Below are positions 62,617 to 64,000 of a stretch of 64,000 nucleotides of DNA, in pieces. A program made the translations under genes and the position numbers. The DNA lies in contig JAOMTZ010000001.1 in assembly GCA_028356125.1 (NCBI GenBank), positions 1 through 64,000 of the forward strand. The letters are read 5' to 3'. Origin of the DNA: Candidatus Poseidoniaceae archaeon. GTDB taxonomy: Archaea; Thermoplasmatota; Poseidoniia; Poseidoniales; Poseidoniaceae. The notes beneath the pieces were generated by a model. It was not told where the DNA came from and searched no databases. It saw nothing but the letters and a program-made list of their open reading frames with translations. How positions within the stretch are numbered: position 1 is the stretch's first letter; the number at the start of each line of letters is the position of its first letter.

Positions 62617-64000
62617 TTATGCTCCATCATTAACCGAGTAATACAGGATACCACCATCATATGTATCTTCAGAGCACATCCAATGTTTCCAAACAAATCT
62701 TGCACTTGCACCCAAAGGTACGAAGTAGTTTGGTGAGATCAATGAATTATCAGAACTTGAATTATAATCTCCACATAAGTTAGTTGCGAATCCAAGGCTA
62801 GCACTCGGGAATGAAGATGGACCATCTGTGAAAGTTGAACATAATGACCCGAATTCCCAACCTGTTTGCCCAGCAGCATTGCTTGTACTCCAGCCACCAG
62901 GAGGGAGAGCTGAAGAGTCTTCCAAACTGTAGGAAATTGACAGTCCGCCACTTCCAATTTGTAAGAACGCCCAATCATCTGCAGAGCCACTGATTCCATA
63001 GTGTGTGGCTGAAGAAGAGGTAGAGAGTGATTTTGTATACACTGTTGCACCTGAATTTACGACTTTGAACCAACTAACCGACAATCCTTCCTTTGTATCC
63101 TGTGGAGTACCGTACTGAACAGAACTATCTGTTTGAACAACGTATCGAATCTTAGACGCTGTGGTTGAACCGATCATCGTGGCAGGAATTGGGAACTCTA
63201 GTTCCACAAAACCACCGGAATCATCCACAACTGTATTTCCGTTAGGAAGTGTGTATCCACTTCCAGGTATAGCACCAGTTCTTGAGCGACAAGATGTTGC
63301 TGTCGAACTGGATGATGATGAGATATCGGTCCAAGTGGTTCCATTATTGGTTGATAGTTCGACACAGAAATTGTCGTAACTTGAACCTTCAAGATCGAAT
63401 TCCAATCTTGTAACGACTTTTGCTCCGGCTGTTGAAGCAGAGAGGTTGATCTCGCTTTCCATAGCACCTTGAGCGTTGTTGCTGTAAAAACAATTTGAAG
63501 TTGTCTGTGAGTAACATCCGTGGTGCCAAACTCCAATCGAATTCCCAACATTTGTTATTTCAAAGTCATCAATGAACCATCCCGGACGCAATGTGTTATT
63601 GCTGTCTGTCCATACTTGGAATCTGAATTGCATTTGAGATGCGTTGCTTATTCCTGTTAGATTATCAAGATTGAATGTGGAACTTGTCCATGAACTATGA
63701 TTGCCATCTCCAAACACTCCAAAACCACTACCATTCGCACCGAGTGGAATGGAAGCATTAGTTGAAATTGTGGAAGGATAACCACCTACAGGCTCAATAT
63801 AGGTCCAGTTACCATTGTCTAATTTGTACTCAACCCATGCGCCATCTTTGACATCAAGGTGATGCCAGTGTGCGAATGTGAAATTGAAATTGCTGATCGG
63901 TTGAGGTATGCTGAATTGAGGTGCAGCCAATGCTCCAGATGACCCGGAGGCAAGCGCCTGACCTGGTAAGGTTCCAGCAACTACGCCACCGTCTGCCGCT
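62617..64000 (-). CDS. N-terminal part of the same giant surface protein (truncated by window edge)
   Basis: At least 460 residues, open from the right edge to a TAA at 62617-62619. The TTG in the ORF track is not a real start, since the frame continues to base 64000. It contains two MAM-like or jelly-roll domains (FRFQVWTDSNNTLRPGWFIDDFEI; DNFCVELSTNNGTTWTDI). The final residues YYSVNDGA would continue directly into the next frame piece (TQAYINYANDTNWYDG), which is in frame and has the same style. Premature stop, sequencing error, or two-part gene cannot be told apart here. Signal peptide is outside the window. Confidence 0.7.
   Translation of the reverse strand, partial: AADGGVVAGTLPGQALASGSSGALAAPQFSIPQPISNFNFTFAHWHHLDVKDGAWVEYKLDNGNWTYIEPVGGYPSTISTNASIPLGANGSGFGVFGDGNHSSWTSSTFNLDNLTGISNASQMQFRFQVWTDSNNTLRPGWFIDDFEITNVGNSIGVWHHGCYSQTTSNCFYSNNAQGAMESEINLSASTAGAKVVTRLEFDLEGSSYDNFCVELSTNNGTTWTDISSSSSSTATSCRSRTGAIPGSGYTLPNGNTVVDDSGGFVELEFPIPATMIGSTTASKIRYVVQTDSSVQYGTPQDTKEGLSVSWFKVVNSGATVYTKSLSTSSSATHYGISGSADDWAFLQIGSGGLSISYSLEDSSALPPGGWSTSNAAGQTGWEFGSLCSTFTDGPSSFPSASLGFATNLCGDYNSSSDNSLISPNYFVPLGASARFVWKHWMCSEDTYDGGILYYSVNDGA

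Noticed and set aside
62617-62619. Recoded stop (selenocysteine or pyrrolysine)
   Set aside because: The codon is TAA, not TGA or TAG, so neither known recoding applies.
1-64000. tRNA genes
   Set aside because: I looked in the intergenic spaces for the T-loop GGTTCGAATCC-like pattern and cloverleaf arms and found none convincing; TTCGAA sites at 4728 and 4743 lack the surrounding arms.

Overview
This is a compact, nearly intergene-free stretch of archaeal chromosome, most likely from a marine planktonic euryarchaeon of the Marine Group II (Poseidoniales) type. That placement is inference. It rests on an archaeal-type AlaS, geranylgeranyl reductase, bidomain tRNA-intron endonuclease, archease and RtcB, a large archaeal SRP RNA, a CXXXY-type CcmE, and many large secreted or membrane-anchored proteins with Asp-rich (TSP3-like) repeats. 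Mixed with these are bacterial-flavoured genes: PntAA/AB/B, class 2 PyrD, a TopoIII-like type IA topoisomerase, RmuC, DinB, a cytosolic GST and MqnC. No CRISPR array, IS element, phage gene or tRNA was found.

Layout. 1-3.4 kb: end of a V4R-domain gene that looks frameshifted, an A-type Fe-S carrier plus a YgfZ-like protein, a Kv-type channel with a zinc-ribbon tail, a GST, and a 380-bp stretch with ORF remnants. 3.4-7.7 kb: DUF2892 protein and malate dehydrogenase, divergent from a three-gene proton-translocating transhydrogenase operon. 7.8-12.1 kb: an export/surface cluster with a reeler-like CxCH protein, a TatC fused to a Cys-rich HdrA-like domain, and an M6-like metalloprotease. 12.0-16.4 kb: tRNA endonuclease, a wHTH protein with TerB-like repeats, a PfkB-like kinase, archease, an ABA4-like membrane protein and the SRP RNA (minus strand). 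16.4-23.5 kb: CcmE, PyrD, an orphan, topoisomerase, geranylgeranyl reductase and an orphan membrane protein. 23.5-34.8 kb: a Ca-repeat lipoprotein with a PNGase F-like region, MqnC, an M24B aminopeptidase and two secreted proteins. 34.8-44 kb: GlyA, a giant membrane/helical-repeat protein, an aminotransferase, an EVE-domain protein and an RND/MMPL transporter. 44-57.8 kb: ValS, DinB, a SerA-like dehydrogenase, membrane proteins, an MBL hydrolase, RmuC, Nudix, AlaS and RtcB. 57.8-64 kb: one huge surface protein frame, interrupted by a single in-frame TAA and running off the right edge.

Functional links. EndA, archease and RtcB together supply intron excision and ligation for tRNA splicing. SerA-like and GlyA enzymes serve serine/glycine metabolism. 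Mdh and the transhydrogenase connect central carbon flux to NADPH supply. IscA-like, YgfZ-like and CcmE proteins point to Fe-S and cytochrome c maturation. TatC, SRP RNA and the secreted proteases and glycan-active proteins point to a cell adapted to processing external polymers. Convergent gene pairs abut or overlap almost everywhere, often through back-to-back stop hexamers (TRATCA).

Starts were moved inside the supplied ORFs where a ribosome binding site, family length or gene overlap supported a later start.
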